From positions 34,008-98,007 of the forward strand of contig JBFXAZ010000005.1 of assembly GCA_050183765.1 (NCBI GenBank): a stretch of DNA of 64,000 nucleotides. The letters are read 5' to 3'. Origin of the DNA: JAFAZJ01 sp050183765 (GTDB lineage Bacteria; Pseudomonadota; Alphaproteobacteria; Reyranellales; Reyranellaceae). Both the position numbers and the translations under genes were made by a program. Each line of letters opens with the position of its first letter. The stretch's first letter is position 1. The notes beneath the pieces were generated by a model, which was not told where the DNA came from, searched no databases, and saw only the letters and a program-made list of their open reading frames with translations. Positions 40,490-49,447 of this stretch are shown in pieces.

Positions 40490-41677
40490 CTACGCCGCCG
40501 CCTTCGGATAGCGCAGGTCTTCGGCGAGGCCGGCGCCCATCAGCTCGATGAAATTGTCGCGATAGAACAGGTCGCGCTGGCGCGGCGTGATGTTCGCGGC
40601 ATCCATCGAGGCCTCGAAGCGCTTGATCGGATTGCGACCGCCTTCGACATGCGGGTAGTCGGAGGAGAACAGGCAGACGCCATCTCCGCTGTTGGCGATG
40701 ATCCAGCCGGCATCCTCGTGCGGGTAGGGAGTCACGCGCACCTGGCGCTTCACGAACTGCGAGGGCTTCAGCGACATCTTCTGCAGCCGCTCCTCGTTCT
40801 TGAAGAAGGCGTTGTGCGCGGAGTCCATGTTGCGCATCCAGCCCGGCACCCATGAGGCGCCCTGCTCGATGACGCCAACCATCAGCCGCGGGAAGCGGTC
40901 GAGCACGCGATCGATGATCAGCGCGGTCAGCGCCTGCATCGGCGGGATGCCGATCGCCATGTAGTCGATCGACTTGAAATTGTCGTCGCCGCCGTGGAAG
41001 TCGGGCACCGGCGGCAGCCCGTTGTTGAAAAAGGCGGGATCGAGCAGGGTTCCGCCGCCGCCGACATGGAAGACGATGGGGATGCCCGCTTCCTGTGCCT
41101 GGGCCCACAGCGGATCCAGCGCGATGTGGCTGGGCGAGTGGCGGCTCGGGCAGCGCGAGGGAATCATCAGCGCCTTGGCGCCCAGCTTCAGCGCCGCCCC
41201 GGCCGCCCTCGCCGTGCGCTCGAAATCGGCCAGCGGGATATAGGCCGTGGGCAGCAGGCGGCGGTCGACCGCGCAGAAATCGACCATGTGCCGCGTGTGC
41301 GCGTCGGCCACGGCGTAGGTCAGCTCGATGTCGTCGCCGCCCTCCAGCACGTTGGAGTAGTTCAGCAGCGCGGTGGTGAACATCAGCTGGCTGGCGAAGC
41401 CCAGCAGGTCGATCGAGCGCGGCCGGTCCTGCTTGCGGAAAGAGCCCAGCGCGTCCCAGTTCTTGCGCAGCATGATCTGGGACTCGTCGAATGCCTCGGC
41501 GCCCAGCTCCGCCGCGCGCTTCTCGCGCGTGGCGTGGAAACCCTCGCGACGCGGAAACAGCACCTTGTCGGTGACGATGGCGCGCGAGCGTGCGTCTAGG
41601 TAGTCGTCGAGAAAACCCGGGGTCTCCATGATGTGCGCATCGGCATCATGGATCAAGCGTCCCGTGGCGTAGGGCAT
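40490..41677 (-). CDS. Amidohydrolase family protein (Amidohydro_2)
   Basis: A 395-residue metal-dependent hydrolase of the amidohydrolase 2 group. The first metal motif is DADAHIMETPG near residue 14; GIPIVFHVGGGGT gives a His near 215; GVIEQGASWVPGWMRNM and the Asp in FSSDYPHVEGGRNPI (about 335-350) complete the active site. Enzymes of this type decarboxylate or hydrolyse aromatic ring-cleavage products. The substrate is unknown. CGGAGGAACGGTCG precedes ATG 41677. No neighbour clarifies the pathway. Confidence 0.9.
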   Translation of the reverse strand: MPYATGRLIHDADAHIMETPGFLDDYLDARSRAIVTDKVLFPRREGFHATREKRAAELGAEAFDESQIMLRKNWDALGSFRKQDRPRSIDLLGFASQLMFTTALLNYSNVLEGGDDIELTYAVADAHTRHMVDFCAVDRRLLPTAYIPLADFERTARAAGAALKLGAKALMIPSRCPSRHSPSHIALDPLWAQAQEAGIPIVFHVGGGGTLLDPAFFNNGLPPVPDFHGGDDNFKSIDYMAIGIPPMQALTALIIDRVLDRFPRLMVGVIEQGASWVPGWMRNMDSAHNAFFKNEERLQKMSLKPSQFVKRQVRVTPYPHEDAGWIIANSGDGVCLFSSDYPHVEGGRNPIKRFEASMDAANITPRQRDLFYRDNFIELMGAGLAEDLRYPKAAA

Positions 41678-41756
41678 CGACCGTTCCTCCGAAATCGTTC
41701 GCGCCAGCCTGCCGGGCGGCATGCTGAAGTCAACGGCGGCCGGCCGCATGGCGGCT

Positions 41757-42641
41757 TCAGCCCATCGCCTCGAGCCGCTTGGCCACCGCGATCAGGTCCA
41801 TCCACGCCAGCCGCTTGCCGCCGGGCGTGCGCAGCAGATAGGCCGGGTGGAAGAGCGGCATGGCGGGGATGCGCGTGCCGTCGGGCAGGGCGTAGTCGAA
41901 CCACTTGCCACGCAGCCGCGTGATGCCCTGCTCGGTCTCCAGCATGTTCTTGGCGGCGACCCCGCCTGCCAGCACCAGGATCTTGGGTCGCGCCAGCTCG
42001 ACATGGCGGCGCGCGAAGGCCACGCAGATCGCCGAATCGCCGACGCTGGGCGTGCGGTTGCCCGGCGGCCGCCAGGGCAGGATGTTGGTGATGTACAGAT
42101 CGCGCTCGCGGCTCATGCCGATGGCGGCGAACATGCGGTCCATCAGCTGGCCGCTGACGCCGACGAAGGGCTTGCCCAACCGGTCCTCGTCCTCGCCCGG
42201 CGCCTCGCCGACGACCATCACCGGGGCGCCGGCGACGCCGTCGGCGAATACCGTGTTCTTGGCCAGGCGCTTCAACGTGCAGCCCTCGAAGGCCCGAATC
42301 GCGGCTTCCAGCTCGGCCAGGGTGTTGGCGCTGGCGGCCGCCGCGCGGGCGTCCTCGACCAGCCGCGGCGATTCCAGCGGAACCGGCGCGCGCGGCGGCG
42401 CCACGACGGGCGCGCGCGGCGGCACCGGCGCTTCCCCCATGCCCCGGGCCGGGGCAGGCGGGGCCGGCGCCGCGGCCGGAGCCGGGCGCGCGGACAACGC
42501 GTAGCGATCCTGGGGTTCCTCCAGGCTGCAATCCTCGACGCCGGCATCGGCGTACCAGCGCAACAGCGCGGCGGGGTCGATCAGCGGTGCAGGGTGGTCC
42601 ATCGCCGGCGCAGGATGGTCCCCGGCGGTTCGATCGTCCAT
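41757..42641 (-). CDS. Uracil-DNA glycosylase (family 4/5-like, alphaproteobacterial type)
   Basis: A 294-residue DNA repair enzyme that removes uracil from DNA. Motif GEAPGEDEDRLGKPFVG at about 143-159 and FHPAYLLRTPGGKRLAW near 260-276 are those of the UdgA superfamily. Two of the four iron-sulfur Cys positions of classic family 4 are replaced (GCTLKR and ILPWRPPGNR), so a cluster may be absent. Residues 45-90 are a Pro/Ala-rich insertion. The start is ATG 42641. Confidence 0.9.
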   Translation of the reverse strand: MDDRTAGDHPAPAMDHPAPLIDPAALLRWYADAGVEDCSLEEPQDRYALSARPAPAAAPAPPAPARGMGEAPVPPRAPVVAPPRAPVPLESPRLVEDARAAAASANTLAELEAAIRAFEGCTLKRLAKNTVFADGVAGAPVMVVGEAPGEDEDRLGKPFVGVSGQLMDRMFAAIGMSRERDLYITNILPWRPPGNRTPSVGDSAICVAFARRHVELARPKILVLAGGVAAKNMLETEQGITRLRGKWFDYALPDGTRIPAMPLFHPAYLLRTPGGKRLAWMDLIAVAKRLEAMG

Positions 42642-42853
42642 CGGCTTGTTCTCCCAAGCCCTTGCCAGCCCCGTCGATACTCCCTATATGGGCGGCATCG
42701 AGTTTTGGCCGGACTATCGGGCCGTTCCGCCTGAAGCGTGATGCCAGGCGCACGATCTTAGACGCTCTTCCAAAAACATCGACTACCCGGGCCGCGGGCG
42801 CACTTGTGTGCGTTCCTCGCCCATTCTCTACGTGCCTCTATGAAAGGTTTCCC

Positions 42854-43063
42854 ATGATCACGGGTACCGTGAAGTTCTACAACGCCACCAAGGGCTTCGG
42901 TTTCATCCAGCCGGACAACGGCGGCAAGGACGTCTTCGTCCACGCCACCGCGCTGGAGCGCGCCGGCATCCGCGGCCTGGCCGATGGCCAGAAGGTGTCC
43001 TTCGACACCGCCGAGGACCGGCGCAGCGGCAAGATCGCCGTCTCGACCATCGAGCTGGCGTAA
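42854..43063 (+). CDS. Cold-shock domain protein (CspA type)
   Basis: A 69-residue single cold-shock domain: RNP1-like KGFGFIQPD and RNP2 DVFVHATAL. It binds RNA or single-stranded DNA as a chaperone. ATG 42854 follows AAAGGTTTCCC. The 212-nt leader upstream of it (42642-42853) has no gene and could be a long 5' UTR, as is usual for csp genes. A clear terminator lies 20 nt after the stop. Confidence 0.95.
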   Translation: MITGTVKFYNATKGFGFIQPDNGGKDVFVHATALERAGIRGLADGQKVSFDTAEDRRSGKIAVSTIELA

Positions 43064-43082
43064 AAGCTTGCAGAGTCCGCGA

Positions 43083-43107
43083 AGCCGCCCCGTGAGGGGC
43101 GGCTTTT
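43083..43107 (+). terminator. Rho-independent terminator of the cold-shock gene
   Basis: AGCCGCCCC (43083-43091) pairs perfectly with GGGGCGGCT (43096-43104) around the tetraloop GTGA, followed by a short T-run. It lies 20 nt after the csp stop on the same strand. Confidence 0.88.
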
Positions 43108-43198
43108 GCATGGATGGCCTTGCGATTACACGCTTCCGCAACATGCGGGCGATAGGCTATGCAGCGACCCGTCATCGACAACGGTCAGGATAGGCTGA

Positions 43199-43600
43199 AT
43201 GTATTCTCCGAATGACAGGGGTTATCAGGATCGGCTGAGCGCCGCGGCAGAGGCCAAGAAGGCTCTGCTGGCACGGGCGAAGGCGAAGCTGAACGCGGAG
43301 GACCCGGCTACGCTGGAGAGGCGGGCCGCCCGCGAGGCGATCGTCAAGGCGCGCAACGAGCGCCTCGCCGCCAAGGAGGCCGAGCGTCTCGCGGCCGAAG
43401 CCGCGCGCAAGGCCGAGGAAGAGCGCATTGCCGCCGAGAAGGCCGCCCGCGAGGCCGCCGAACGGGCGGAGCGCGAGGCGCGGGCGGCGGCGCTCGAAGC
43501 GGAACGCCAGGCGAAGCGCGAGGCCCAGATCGCCGCGCGCAAGGGCCGCAAGGTCCGCGACCTGTCGTGGCTGACGGGCGGCGCGAGCCAGGACGCCTGA
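43199..43600 (+). CDS. DUF6481 coiled-coil protein
   Basis: A 133-residue protein of the alphaproteobacterial DUF6481 type. It opens MYSPNDRGYQDRLSAAAEAK, continues with LERRAAREAIVKARNERLAAKEAER and then an almost pure Ala/Glu/Arg/Lys coiled coil over about residues 55-120, ending RKVRDLSWLTGG. Composition is strongly biased but in frame, so it is a real helical protein. Role unknown. No upstream partner; it converges with the epimerase gene. Confidence 0.8.
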   Translation: MYSPNDRGYQDRLSAAAEAKKALLARAKAKLNAEDPATLERRAAREAIVKARNERLAAKEAERLAAEAARKAEEERIAAEKAAREAAERAEREARAAALEAERQAKREAQIAARKGRKVRDLSWLTGGASQDA

Positions 43601-43621
43601 TATCGTCCGAGCGGCGTGCGC

Positions 43622-44044
43622 TCAGTGCGCCGCTTTCGGTGTCTCCATCAGCTCGATGAGGACACCACCCAGATCCTTGGGGTGCAGAAAGATCACCGGC
43701 ACGCCGTGCGCGCCGATGCGGGGCTCGCCTGTGCCCAGCACGGTCATGCCCTTGGCCTTCATATCGTCGCGCGCGGCGTAGATGTTCTCGACCTCGAAGC
43801 AGACATGGTGCTGGCCGCCCTTGGGGTTCTTGGCCAGGAAAGCCGTGATCGGCGAGTTCTCGCCATAGGGCTCGATCAGCTCGATCTGCGCGTTGGGCAG
43901 GTTGACGAAGCAGACCCAGACACCCTGCTCAGGCATCGACCATTTCTCCGTGACCGACGTGGCGCCGAACACCTCACGATAGAGCTTCACCGACTGCTCG
44001 ATCGACGGCGTGGCGACGCCGACATGGTTCAGCTTGCCGATCAT
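43622..44044 (-). CDS. mce: Methylmalonyl-CoA epimerase
   Basis: A 140-residue vicinal-oxygen-chelate protein that interconverts (R)- and (S)-methylmalonyl-CoA in propionate breakdown. Motifs: LNHVGVATPSIEQSVKLYRE, FVNLPNAQIELIEP, GQHHVCFEVENI and LHPKDLGGVLIELME, covering the metal-binding His and Glu. Length matches the family. ATG 44044 (MIGKLNHVG) is chosen over 44062. No methylmalonyl-CoA mutase gene is in the window. Confidence 0.93.
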   Translation of the reverse strand: MIGKLNHVGVATPSIEQSVKLYREVFGATSVTEKWSMPEQGVWVCFVNLPNAQIELIEPYGENSPITAFLAKNPKGGQHHVCFEVENIYAARDDMKAKGMTVLGTGEPRIGAHGVPVIFLHPKDLGGVLIELMETPKAAH

Positions 44045-44118
44045 GGCGCGACTCCCTGGCATGGTGCGTGCCGCCTCATCGCATGTCGGGCTACGATAGT
44101 CGATGACCCGGAGGTCGC

Positions 44119-44763
44119 ATGACTGACGATCGCCTGACCTTGTACGGCAGCTTCACCTCGAGCTCGTCCTACAAGCCGATGCTGTTCCTGTGCCTGAGCG
44201 GCCTGCCGTTCTCGTTCCGCACCGTCAACCTGAAGAAGGGCGTGCAGAAGGAGGCGGCGCATCTGGCGATCAACCGCTACGGACAGGTGCCGGTGCTGGC
44301 CCATCGCGGCCTGCTGATCGTGCAGTCCAACGTGGTGCTCGACTACCTCGCGCGCACGACAGGCTTCTTCGAGGGCCGGACCGAGCAGGATCGCTGGCGC
44401 GCCCGCGAATGGCTGTCGTGGGAGAACGACGCCATCACCAACGTCGCCAAGGTGCGCCATTACAGTCGCTTCCGGCAGGTCGACCCCGCGGTGATGGACT
44501 ATTTCCGGCCGCTGGCCGAGGGCGCGCTGGACTTCATCGACCGGGCGCTGGCGGGCCGTGACTGGCTGGTGGGCGACGCCTGCACCATCGCCGATATCGG
44601 CTGCTGGGGCCGCATGGTCTTCATGGCCGAGGGCGGAATGTCGATGGACGGCCGGCCCAACCTGCAGGCGTGGGCCACGCGGCTGCGGGCGATGGCCGGC
44701 TTCGCCCTGCCATACGACCTGATTCCCAAAAAGGACCAGGAATTCGCCGCGCGGACGGAGTGA
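44119..44763 (+). CDS. Glutathione S-transferase family protein
   Basis: A 214-residue GST-like protein. Thioredoxin-like domain at 1-80 (LTLYGSFTSSSSYKPMLF, cis-Pro in GQVPVLAH, glutathione site QSNVVLDYLA), then an all-helical domain with DWLVGDACTIADIGCWG, the N-capping box of the family. It has Ser residues, not Tyr or Cys, at the first turn. Substrate unknown. Start ATG 44119. Confidence 0.9.
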   Translation: MTDDRLTLYGSFTSSSSYKPMLFLCLSGLPFSFRTVNLKKGVQKEAAHLAINRYGQVPVLAHRGLLIVQSNVVLDYLARTTGFFEGRTEQDRWRAREWLSWENDAITNVAKVRHYSRFRQVDPAVMDYFRPLAEGALDFIDRALAGRDWLVGDACTIADIGCWGRMVFMAEGGMSMDGRPNLQAWATRLRAMAGFALPYDLIPKKDQEFAARTE

Positions 44764-44872
44764 CGAGGGGTAGTGGCGCCGTCGACCCCGGTACGCTATC
44801 AGGGCGCGAAGACCTGACGGAACGACAGTCCCGCCGGCAGCGGGGCAGACGCATGTAGGCTGGAGATCGCGA

Positions 44873-46528
44873 ATGTCGCGCGAGTCGATGGAATATGACG
44901 TGGTGATCGTCGGCGGCGGCCCGGCCGGGCTGGCGGCGGCGATCCGCCTGAAGCAGCTCTCGGCGGAGCATGGTCACGAGGTCTCGGTCTGCCTGATCGA
45001 AAAGGGCTCCGAGGTCGGCGCGCATATCCTGTCCGGCGCGGTGATCGATCCGATCGCCATCAACGAGCTGATCCCGGACTGGAAGGAGAAGGGTGCGCCG
45101 ATCGAGACCGAGGTCACCGACGACCGCTTCCTGTTCCTCACCCAGCCCAGCTCGATCGCCTTCCCGAACTTCCTGATGCCGCGGCTGATGAACAACCACG
45201 GCAACTATATCGTCAGCCTCGGCAATCTCTGCAAATGGCTGGCGGAGCAGGCCGAGGCGCTGGGCGTCGAGATCTACCCCGGATTCGCGGCCGCCGAGGT
45301 GCTGTACGACGAGGACGGCAGCGTCGTCGGCGTCGCGACCGGCGACATGGGCATCGGCAAGGACGGCCAGAAGAAGGACAGCTACACGCCGGGCATGGAG
45401 CTGCGCGCCAAGTACACCTTCATCGCCGAGGGTGCGCGCGGCTCGCTGTCGAAGATGCTGTTCGCCAGGTTCCCCCTGCGCGACGGCGTGGAGTCGCAGA
45501 AATTCGGCATCGGCCTGAAGGAGGTCTGGGAGATCTCCGCCGACAAGCACCGCAAGGGGTTGGTCGTGCACACCCAGGGCTGGCCGCTCTCGGAGACCAA
45601 GACCGGCGGCGGCTCGTTCATGTACCACTATGGCGAGAACCTGGTCTCGATCGGCTTCGTGGTGCATCTCAACTACGAGAATCCGTATCTCTCGCCGTTC
45701 GACGAGTTCCAGCGCTTCAAGACCCATCCCGACGTGCGCCAGTACCTCGAGGGCGGCAAACGCCTGGCCTATGGTGCGCGCGCCATCAACGAGGGCGGCA
45801 TCCAGTCAATTCCCAAGCTCACCTTCCCTGGCGGCGTGCTGGTCGGCTGCTCGGCGGGCTTCGTGAACGTGCCGCGCATCAAGGGCAGCCACAACGCGAT
45901 GAAGAGCGGCATGCTGGCCGCCGAATCGGCGTTCGAGGCGCTGAAGGCCGGCCGTACCGGCCACGACGAGCTCAGCGACTACCCGGTGAAGCTGCGCGAC
46001 TCCTGGCTGTGGAAGGATCTCGACAAGGTCCGCAACGTCAAGCCGGCGCTGAAATGGGGCATGACCCTTGGCACGCTCTATGGCGGCTTCGACATGTGGA
46101 TGCACGATCTCGGCATGCGCCTGCCGTGGACGCTCAAGCACGGCAAGGCCGATCACGAGGCGCTGAAGCCCGCCAGCGAATTCAAGCCGATCCAGTATCC
46201 CCGACCCGACGGCGTGGTGAGCTTCGACAAGCTGAGTTCGGTGTTTCTGTCGAACACCAACCACGAGGAGGACCAGCCGGTCCACCTCAAGCTGCGCGAT
46301 CCGTCGATCCCGATCGGCGTGAATTTGCCGCGCTGGGCCGAGCCCGCGCAGCGCTATTGTCCGGCCGGCGTCTACGAGGTCGTGCAGGGCGACAACGGCC
46401 AATCGCGTTTCCAGATCAACGCGCAGAACTGCGTGCACTGCAAGACCTGCGACATCAAGGATCCGTCACAGAACATCGATTGGGCGGTGCCGGAAGGCGG
46501 CGGCGGCCCTAATTATCCCGGGATGTGA
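44873..46528 (+). CDS. Electron transfer flavoprotein-ubiquinone oxidoreductase
   Basis: ETF-QO passes electrons from electron transfer flavoprotein (fatty acid and amino acid oxidation) to ubiquinone at the membrane. The 551-residue protein has FAD motif VVIVGGGPAGLAAAIRL at 10-26, GAHILSGAVIDP, and C-terminal [4Fe-4S] ligands in CPAGVYEVV and NCVHCKTCDIKDPSQNIDW. The family length is intact. GGAG at 8-nt spacing supports ATG 44873. etfAB is not in the window. Confidence 0.96.
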   Translation: MSRESMEYDVVIVGGGPAGLAAAIRLKQLSAEHGHEVSVCLIEKGSEVGAHILSGAVIDPIAINELIPDWKEKGAPIETEVTDDRFLFLTQPSSIAFPNFLMPRLMNNHGNYIVSLGNLCKWLAEQAEALGVEIYPGFAAAEVLYDEDGSVVGVATGDMGIGKDGQKKDSYTPGMELRAKYTFIAEGARGSLSKMLFARFPLRDGVESQKFGIGLKEVWEISADKHRKGLVVHTQGWPLSETKTGGGSFMYHYGENLVSIGFVVHLNYENPYLSPFDEFQRFKTHPDVRQYLEGGKRLAYGARAINEGGIQSIPKLTFPGGVLVGCSAGFVNVPRIKGSHNAMKSGMLAAESAFEALKAGRTGHDELSDYPVKLRDSWLWKDLDKVRNVKPALKWGMTLGTLYGGFDMWMHDLGMRLPWTLKHGKADHEALKPASEFKPIQYPRPDGVVSFDKLSSVFLSNTNHEEDQPVHLKLRDPSIPIGVNLPRWAEPAQRYCPAGVYEVVQGDNGQSRFQINAQNCVHCKTCDIKDPSQNIDWAVPEGGGGPNYPGM

Positions 46529-46545
46529 CGGCAGAGAGGGCTGGC

Positions 46546-48402
46546 ATGACGGACAGGCTGGGACGCTTGACGGTCACCGCTTTGGTTCTGGCGGCGGCCA
46601 GCGGTGCGGCTGTGTGGGGCTGGCTGGAGTGGCAGGGGCCCGCGGCGCCTGCCCATGCGCAGACCCAGACCACGCCGTCGACCAAAGCGAGCGACCCGCC
46701 GCAACGTCCGCGCTTCCGGCGCCAGCAGAGCATCGACGGCCTGTTCCTGGCCGCCCGTGCTGCCGAGGCGCGGCGCGATCACGAGACGGCCCTGACGATG
46801 GCCGAGGCGGCGCTCGCCAAGGCGCCCAACGATCCCGAGATCTTCAGCATCGCGTTCCGCCAGCGCATCCTGGGCGGCAAGCTCGCGGCCGCCGCCGAGC
46901 TGGCGCCCAAGATGCTGCAGCGCAAGGCCGACGACGGCTTCGCCAATCTCGTGCTCGCCCTGCCGCTGATCAAGAAGGGCGACTACAAGGGCGCAGAGGT
47001 CTATTTCGAGCGTCTCGGCGATCGCACCAGCTCGGGTATCCTCAGGCCGTTCTCCGAGGCCTGGCTGAAGGCCGGGCAGAAGGATTTCGCCGCCGCGCGC
47101 GAGCGTCTGGCGGCGGTCAAGCCGGGCGACGACGACCCCTTCATGCCGGCGTGGCGCACCCACGCCGCGCTGATCGACGAGGCGGCCGGCGACAAGCAGG
47201 CGGCCGAGGAGGGCCTGCGCGCGGCGGCCAAGGGCGAGGTGCCGGCGTTGCGGCCCGTGCTCGCCCTGGCGGCCTTTCTGCGCCGCAACGGCAAGGCCGA
47301 CGAGGCGCGCGAGATTCTCCGGAAATTCGCCGACGCCAATCCCGACGCGGTGATGATGGACACGCTGATCGCCAGCACCGAGACGCCCAAGCCGCCCACG
47401 CCGGCCGACATGATCGGCGAGACCCTGTTCGATCTCGGGGCGGTGCTCGCCGGTTCGGGCGGCGTGATCGGCGGTCGGCGCGTCGAGGGCGTCGAGGAGC
47501 GGGTGCTGATGTTCATGCGGCTCGCCCTGGAGCTCAACCCCAACCTCGACACCGCGCGCCTGGTGGTGGCGGACGTCTACCAGAGCTTCGGCACGCCGGC
47601 CAAATCGATCGATATTCTCGAAGGCGTGCCCAAGACCTCGCCGCTGTACTGGCGCGCACGACTGCGCGCGGCGCTGGCGATGGTCGAGGCGGAGCGCCTG
47701 GACGAGGCGATCAAGGCGCTGCAGGCCATGGTCGACGAGCGCGCCGAGCGCATCGACGCGGCCTGGACCCTGGCCGACCTCCTGCGCAGCAAGGAGCGCT
47801 ATGCCGAGGCCGCCAAGGCATTCGACGTCGCGATCTCGCGCATCCCCACGCCCGGGCCGCGCCATTCGGCGCTGTTCTTTGGCCGGGGCATGTGCCGCGA
47901 GCGCACCAAGGACTGGCCGGGCGCCGAAGCCGACCTGAAGCGCGCCCTCGAGCTGATGCCGCAGCAGCCCTATGTGCTGAACTATCTCGGCTACACCTGG
48001 ATCGACCGCGGCGAGAATCTCGAGGAGGGCATGGAGCTGCTGCAACGCGCGCTGAAGCAGCGGCCCGACGACGGCGCGATCACCGATTCGGTGGGTTGGG
48101 CCTATTACCGGCTCGGCAAGTTCGACCGTGCGGTCGAATACCTCGAGCGCGCCATCCTGCTGAAGGCCGACGATGCCACCATCGTCGACCACCTCGGCGA
48201 TGCCTACTGGCATGTCGGCCGGCGCCGCGAGGCTCGTTTCCAGTGGGAGCGCGCGCTGACCAGCAAGCCCGAGCCCGATCGCATCGACATCATCAAGCGC
48301 AAGCTGGCCGACGGCCTGACGCCCGAACTCGACCAGCCGACGGTCGGTCCGGGCGCGACCGAGCCGCCCAAGACGCCCGACGCGCCGGCCGGGAAGAAGT
48401 GA
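46546..48402 (+). CDS. TPR-repeat protein with N-terminal signal or anchor
   Basis: A 618-residue protein with a hydrophobic segment at about 10-30 (VTALVLAAASGAAVWGWLEW), an Ala/Gln/Thr-rich stretch and then many tetratricopeptide repeats, for example RAAEARRDHETALTMAEAAL and DSVGWAYYRLGKFDRAVEYLERAI. Such proteins organise complexes at the envelope. The C-terminal 50 residues are Pro/Gly-rich. It starts at ATG 46546, 17 nt after the ETF-QO stop, and is probably cotranscribed with it; an alternate GTG at 46525 overlaps ETF-QO. Confidence 0.9.
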   Translation: MTDRLGRLTVTALVLAAASGAAVWGWLEWQGPAAPAHAQTQTTPSTKASDPPQRPRFRRQQSIDGLFLAARAAEARRDHETALTMAEAALAKAPNDPEIFSIAFRQRILGGKLAAAAELAPKMLQRKADDGFANLVLALPLIKKGDYKGAEVYFERLGDRTSSGILRPFSEAWLKAGQKDFAAARERLAAVKPGDDDPFMPAWRTHAALIDEAAGDKQAAEEGLRAAAKGEVPALRPVLALAAFLRRNGKADEAREILRKFADANPDAVMMDTLIASTETPKPPTPADMIGETLFDLGAVLAGSGGVIGGRRVEGVEERVLMFMRLALELNPNLDTARLVVADVYQSFGTPAKSIDILEGVPKTSPLYWRARLRAALAMVEAERLDEAIKALQAMVDERAERIDAAWTLADLLRSKERYAEAAKAFDVAISRIPTPGPRHSALFFGRGMCRERTKDWPGAEADLKRALELMPQQPYVLNYLGYTWIDRGENLEEGMELLQRALKQRPDDGAITDSVGWAYYRLGKFDRAVEYLERAILLKADDATIVDHLGDAYWHVGRRREARFQWERALTSKPEPDRIDIIKRKLADGLTPELDQPTVGPGATEPPKTPDAPAGKK

Positions 48403-48425
48403 TTCATCTGCGCCGCCGCGCATGT

Positions 48426-48578
48426 CCTTCTCCCCGCGCAGGCGGGGAGAAGGTGCCGAGCGGCAGCGAGGCGGATGAGGGGCTTCTCGCCCCATGCCCA
48501 GCAGTGTCACTGTCGAGATTCCGCCAAGCCCCTCATCCGCCCTTCGGGCACCTTCTCCCCGCCTGCGCGGGGAGAAGG
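48426..48578. repeat. Intergenic palindrome, family B (copy 4)
   Basis: Outer hairpin arms CCTTCTCCCCGCGCAGGCGG (48426 on) and GCCTGCGCGGGGAGAAGG (48561-48578) enclose pairing sequences GCGGATGAGGGGCTT (48471-48485) and AAGCCCCTCATCCGC (48526-48540). It fills the gap between the TPR gene and ispE and supplies the GGGGAGAAGG just before the ispE GTG. Confidence 0.9.
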
Positions 48579-48580
48579 CC

Positions 48581-49447
48581 GTGATCGCGCGCGACGCACC
48601 AGCCAAGGTCAATCTCTACCTGCGCATCGTCGGCCGTCGCAGCGACGGCTACCATCTGCTCGATTCGCTGGTCGGCTTCTGCGATCTCGCCGACACCGTC
48701 ACCGTCGCACCGGCCGGCAGTCTGACGCTGAGCATGGACGGGCCGATGGCCGATGCGCTCGCGGGAGAGCCGGCCGAGAGCAATCTCGTGCTGCGCGCGG
48801 CGCGCGCGCTGGCCGGCCGCGCGGGCCTCGTGCCGAAGGCTTCCATCCGGTTGACCAAGCGCGTCCCTGTGGCCGCCGGCCTGGGGGGCGGTTCCGCCGA
48901 TGCCGCGGCGAGCCTGCTGGCGCTCGTCGAGCTCTGGCGCGTCGCGCTGCCGGTGGAGGAGCTGTTCGACCTCGCCGCGTCGCTGGGGGCCGACGTGCCG
49001 ATGTGCCTCGCCGGTGGCGTCGCTCAGGTCGGCGGCGTCGGCGACCGCGTCGGCCCGGCGGTGGCCTTGCCGCCGGCTGGTATCCTGCTGGTCAATCCGG
49101 GCCTGCCACTGGCGACGCCGCCGGTCTTCGCCGCCTACGCGCGCAGCGGCGTCCCGTTCAGCGCGGCGGCGCCGCTCGAACGCGCGGTGCCGGATGTCGC
49201 GACGCTGGGTGTCGAGCTGGCCAGTCGCGGCAACGACCTCACCGCCGCCGCGGCGACATTGGCGCCCGCGATCGATGACGCGCGACGCGCTCTGGCGGCC
49301 ACCCCCGGCTGCCGCGTTGCGCAGATGAGCGGCAGCGGCGCGACGGTGTTCGCGCTCTACGACGATGCCGACGGCGCTCGCCGGGCCGCCTCGGTCATCG
49401 CGCGCGATCATCCGGCATGGTGGTGCCATGCCGGCCGGCTCGCCTGA
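48581..49447 (+). CDS. ispE: 4-diphosphocytidyl-2-C-methyl-D-erythritol kinase
   Basis: IspE phosphorylates CDP-methylerythritol in the non-mevalonate isoprenoid pathway. The 288-residue GHMP kinase has ARDAPAKVNLYLRIVGRR at the N-terminus, the ATP loop PVAAGLGGGSADAAASL at about 97-113, and QMSGSGATVFALYD near 248-261. The GTG at 48581 starts the family sequence. The frame extends back through the palindromic repeat to 48494, but that part (PSSVTVEIPPSPS) reads repeat DNA. The ribosome site GGAGAAGG is in the repeat. Confidence 0.95.
   Translation: MIARDAPAKVNLYLRIVGRRSDGYHLLDSLVGFCDLADTVTVAPAGSLTLSMDGPMADALAGEPAESNLVLRAARALAGRAGLVPKASIRLTKRVPVAAGLGGGSADAAASLLALVELWRVALPVEELFDLAASLGADVPMCLAGGVAQVGGVGDRVGPAVALPPAGILLVNPGLPLATPPVFAAYARSGVPFSAAAPLERAVPDVATLGVELASRGNDLTAAAATLAPAIDDARRALAATPGCRVAQMSGSGATVFALYDDADGARRAASVIARDHPAWWCHAGRLA

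Noticed and set aside
48484..48580. Longer ispE start at 48494
   Set aside because: The extra residues are coded by the family B repeat and match no GHMP kinase; the GTG at 48581 begins the conserved part.
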